Shown: positions 6,791-7,981 of the stretch, piece after piece
Layout: each line of letters begins with the position of its first letter
Numbering within the stretch: position 1 is the stretch's first letter
The notes under the pieces: generated by a model
The model's input: the letters and a program-made list of their open reading frames with translations, nothing else
Databases searched by the model: none
What the model was told of the DNA's origin: nothing
DNA from: Pseudomonadota bacterium
Lineage (GTDB): Bacteria; Pseudomonadota; Gammaproteobacteria; Burkholderiales; Thiobacillaceae
Reading direction: 5' to 3'
Length of the DNA: 7,981 bases
Assembly (NCBI GenBank): GCA_021821425.1
Contig: JAKACL010000133.1
Span: 1-7,981, forward strand
Made by a program: the position numbers and the translations under genes

Positions 6791-7218
6791 TGAAGCCGAT
6801 GCGGGCTGTCCTTGCCGTTGCATGCAGCCTGATGCTGCCGGCGCTGGCGCACGCCGCGACTGCACTGGACGCCGCCGCACCCGAAGCCTCGGCCGCCGGC
6901 AGCCTGCTGCAGGTCTTCATCGGCCTGGTCGCGGTGTTGCTGCTGATCGTCGCCACCGCCTGGGTCGGCAAGCGCATGGGTGTCGCGCCCGGTAGCGCGT
7001 CGGGCCCCTTGCATGTGGTCGCCAGCACCTCGGTCGGCACGCGCGAGCGCGTGGTCGTGGTGGAAGTGGGCGAGTCCTGGCTGGTCCTGGGCGTGGCACC
7101 CGGCAGCGTGAATGCGCTGGCCACCCTGCCGCGCGGCGAAGCCCGGCCGCTCACCGCAGCAGCACCCGGCGGCTTCGCCGCGCGTCTGCAGCAATTCATC
7201 GAGAAACGCCGTGCCTGA
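6787..7218 (+). CDS. fliO: Flagellar biosynthesis protein FliO (export-gate assembly factor)
   Basis: FliO is a small membrane protein that helps assemble the FliP ring of the export gate and is not itself a lasting gate subunit. The 143-residue product has a hydrophobic N-terminus with basic residues K3 and R6 and a plausible signal-peptidase site after AHA (21-23). It also has a second hydrophobic helix at about 39-60, and a C-terminal cytoplasmic domain with the FliO block [20 protein letters not shown] (83-102) followed by VAPGSVNAL. Cleavage at A23 would leave a bitopic protein with a short periplasmic N-terminus. The start is ATGATG; the first ATG overlaps fliN by 4 bp, and GGAA at 6774-6777 is an acceptable ribosome binding site. 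The FliO family is weakly conserved, but position between fliN and fliP makes the call firm. Confidence 0.95.
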   Translation: MMKPMRAVLAVACSLMLPALAHAATALDAAAPEASAAGSLLQVFIGLVAVLLLIVATAWVGKRMGVAPGSASGPLHVVASTSVGTRERVVVVEVGESWLVLGVAPGSVNALATLPRGEARPLTAAAPGGFAARLQQFIEKRRA

Positions 7219-7981
7219 TACAGCCGTACCCAATTCCGTCGTGCCGAATCAAGTCCTTCCCCGCTGGTTACAGGGTGTGTTGATGATGCTGGCGCTGCTG
7301 CTGCCGTCGCTGGCGCTGGCGCAGGCAGGACTGCCCGCATTCACCAGCACGCCGGCAAGCGGCGGCGGCCAGACCTATTCGCTGAGCCTGCAAACCCTGC
7401 TGCTGCTCACCTCGCTGTCTTTCCTGCCGGCCGCGCTGCTGATGATGACCAGTTTCACCCGCATCATCATCGTGCTGTCGCTGCTGCGGATGGCGCTGGG
7501 CACCCAGTCGTCGCCGCCCAACCAGGTGCTGATTGGGCTGTCGTTGTTCCTGACGCTGTTCGTGATGGGCCCGACTTTCGACAAGATCTATGTCGAAGCC
7601 TACCAGCCGCTGGCGGAAAACAAGATCCAGATGCAGGAAGCGCTCGACAAGGGCGCGGTTCCGCTGCGCGCCTTCATGATGAAGCAGACGCGCGAAAGCG
7701 ACCTCGCCCTGTTCGCCCGCATGTCCGGCAACGGCGCGATGAAAACGGCGGCAGACGTGCCGATGCGCGTCCTGATCCCCGCCTTCATCACCAGCGAGCT
7801 GAAGACCGCGTTCCAGATCGGCTTTGCGGTATTCATCCCCTTCCTGATCATCGACATGGTCGTTGCCAGCATCCTGATGTCGATGGGCATGATGATGGTG
7901 TCGCCCGCCATCGTGGCGCTGCCCTTCAAGCTCATTCTGTTCGTGCTGGTCGACGGCTGGAACCTGCTGCTGGGTTCGCTC
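7211..7981 (+). CDS. fliP: Flagellar export-gate protein FliP (3' partial)
   Basis: FliP is the main subunit of the FliP-FliQ-FliR export gate in the inner membrane; five copies form most of the channel. The frame runs open to the window edge, giving 257 residues. By comparison with FliP proteins, which usually end shortly after DGWNLL.GSL, only a few codons are missing. Features seen: a signal-peptide-like segment at about 21-39 ending [24 protein letters not shown] (81-99), a periplasmic middle region (about 125-185), and a Met-rich stretch [10 protein letters not shown] (223-232) matching the M-gasket loop that seals the closed gate. The chosen start is GTG 7211, overlapping fliO by 8 bp. 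GTG 7241, GTG 7277 and ATG 7283 are alternatives; 7283 has AGGG 7 nt upstream but would lose the basic residue before the hydrophobic core. Confidence 0.98.
   Translation, partial: MPDTAVPNSVVPNQVLPRWLQGVLMMLALLLPSLALAQAGLPAFTSTPASGGGQTYSLSLQTLLLLTSLSFLPAALLMMTSFTRIIIVLSLLRMALGTQSSPPNQVLIGLSLFLTLFVMGPTFDKIYVEAYQPLAENKIQMQEALDKGAVPLRAFMMKQTRESDLALFARMSGNGAMKTAADVPMRVLIPAFITSELKTAFQIGFAVFIPFLIIDMVVASILMSMGMMMVSPAIVALPFKLILFVLVDGWNLLLGSL

Noticed and set aside
1..7981. Mobile element, CRISPR array, tRNA/rRNA, defence system or other novel system
   Set aside because: The window is filled by ten recognisable flagellar genes in a known order. I saw no transposase, no regular repeat-spacer pattern, no RNA gene and no unexplained open frame on either strand.

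Overview
This window is a continuous segment of a bacterial flagellar gene cluster. All genes are on the + strand, in the order fliG (5' end missing), fliH, fliI, fliJ, fliK, fliL, fliM, fliN, fliO, fliP (3' end missing by only a few codons). The DNA is GC-rich by eye, with G/C-rich third codon positions. The unbroken fliG-to-fliP order, with fliL directly after fliK, and the style of the proteins fit a Gram-negative proteobacterium, most likely a betaproteobacterium. The genus cannot be fixed from these genes alone.

Layout: bases 2-3484 hold the rotor gene fliG and the export-ATPase module fliH-fliI-fliJ, tightly packed with gaps of 15 bp or less or short overlaps. Bases 3500-4675 hold fliK, the hook-length control protein. 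Bases 4676-4886 are the only real non-coding gap. Bases 4887-7981 hold fliL (stator-associated membrane protein), fliM and fliN (C-ring switch proteins), and fliO and fliP (export-gate assembly factor and gate core).

How the genes work together: FliG, FliM and FliN form the switch complex (C-ring) that receives CheY-P and sets rotation direction. FliH, FliI and FliJ form the cytoplasmic ATPase complex that docks on the C-ring and feeds substrates to the membrane export gate, of which FliP is a core subunit and FliO an assembly factor. FliK is itself exported and switches substrate specificity when the hook reaches its length. FliL sits next to the stators.

I found no mobile element, CRISPR array, RNA gene, defence system or unknown gene. 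The genes are ordinary for the family and intact apart from the window edges. The places worth a second look are the 211-bp fliK-fliL gap, which holds a 12-bp perfect palindrome, a weak sigma-54-like element, an 11-bp direct repeat, a 22-nt pyrimidine tract, a stem-loop and five RAACCG hexamers, and the gene junctions, where three overlaps share the same 8-bp geometry and several starts lack a Shine-Dalgarno sequence.
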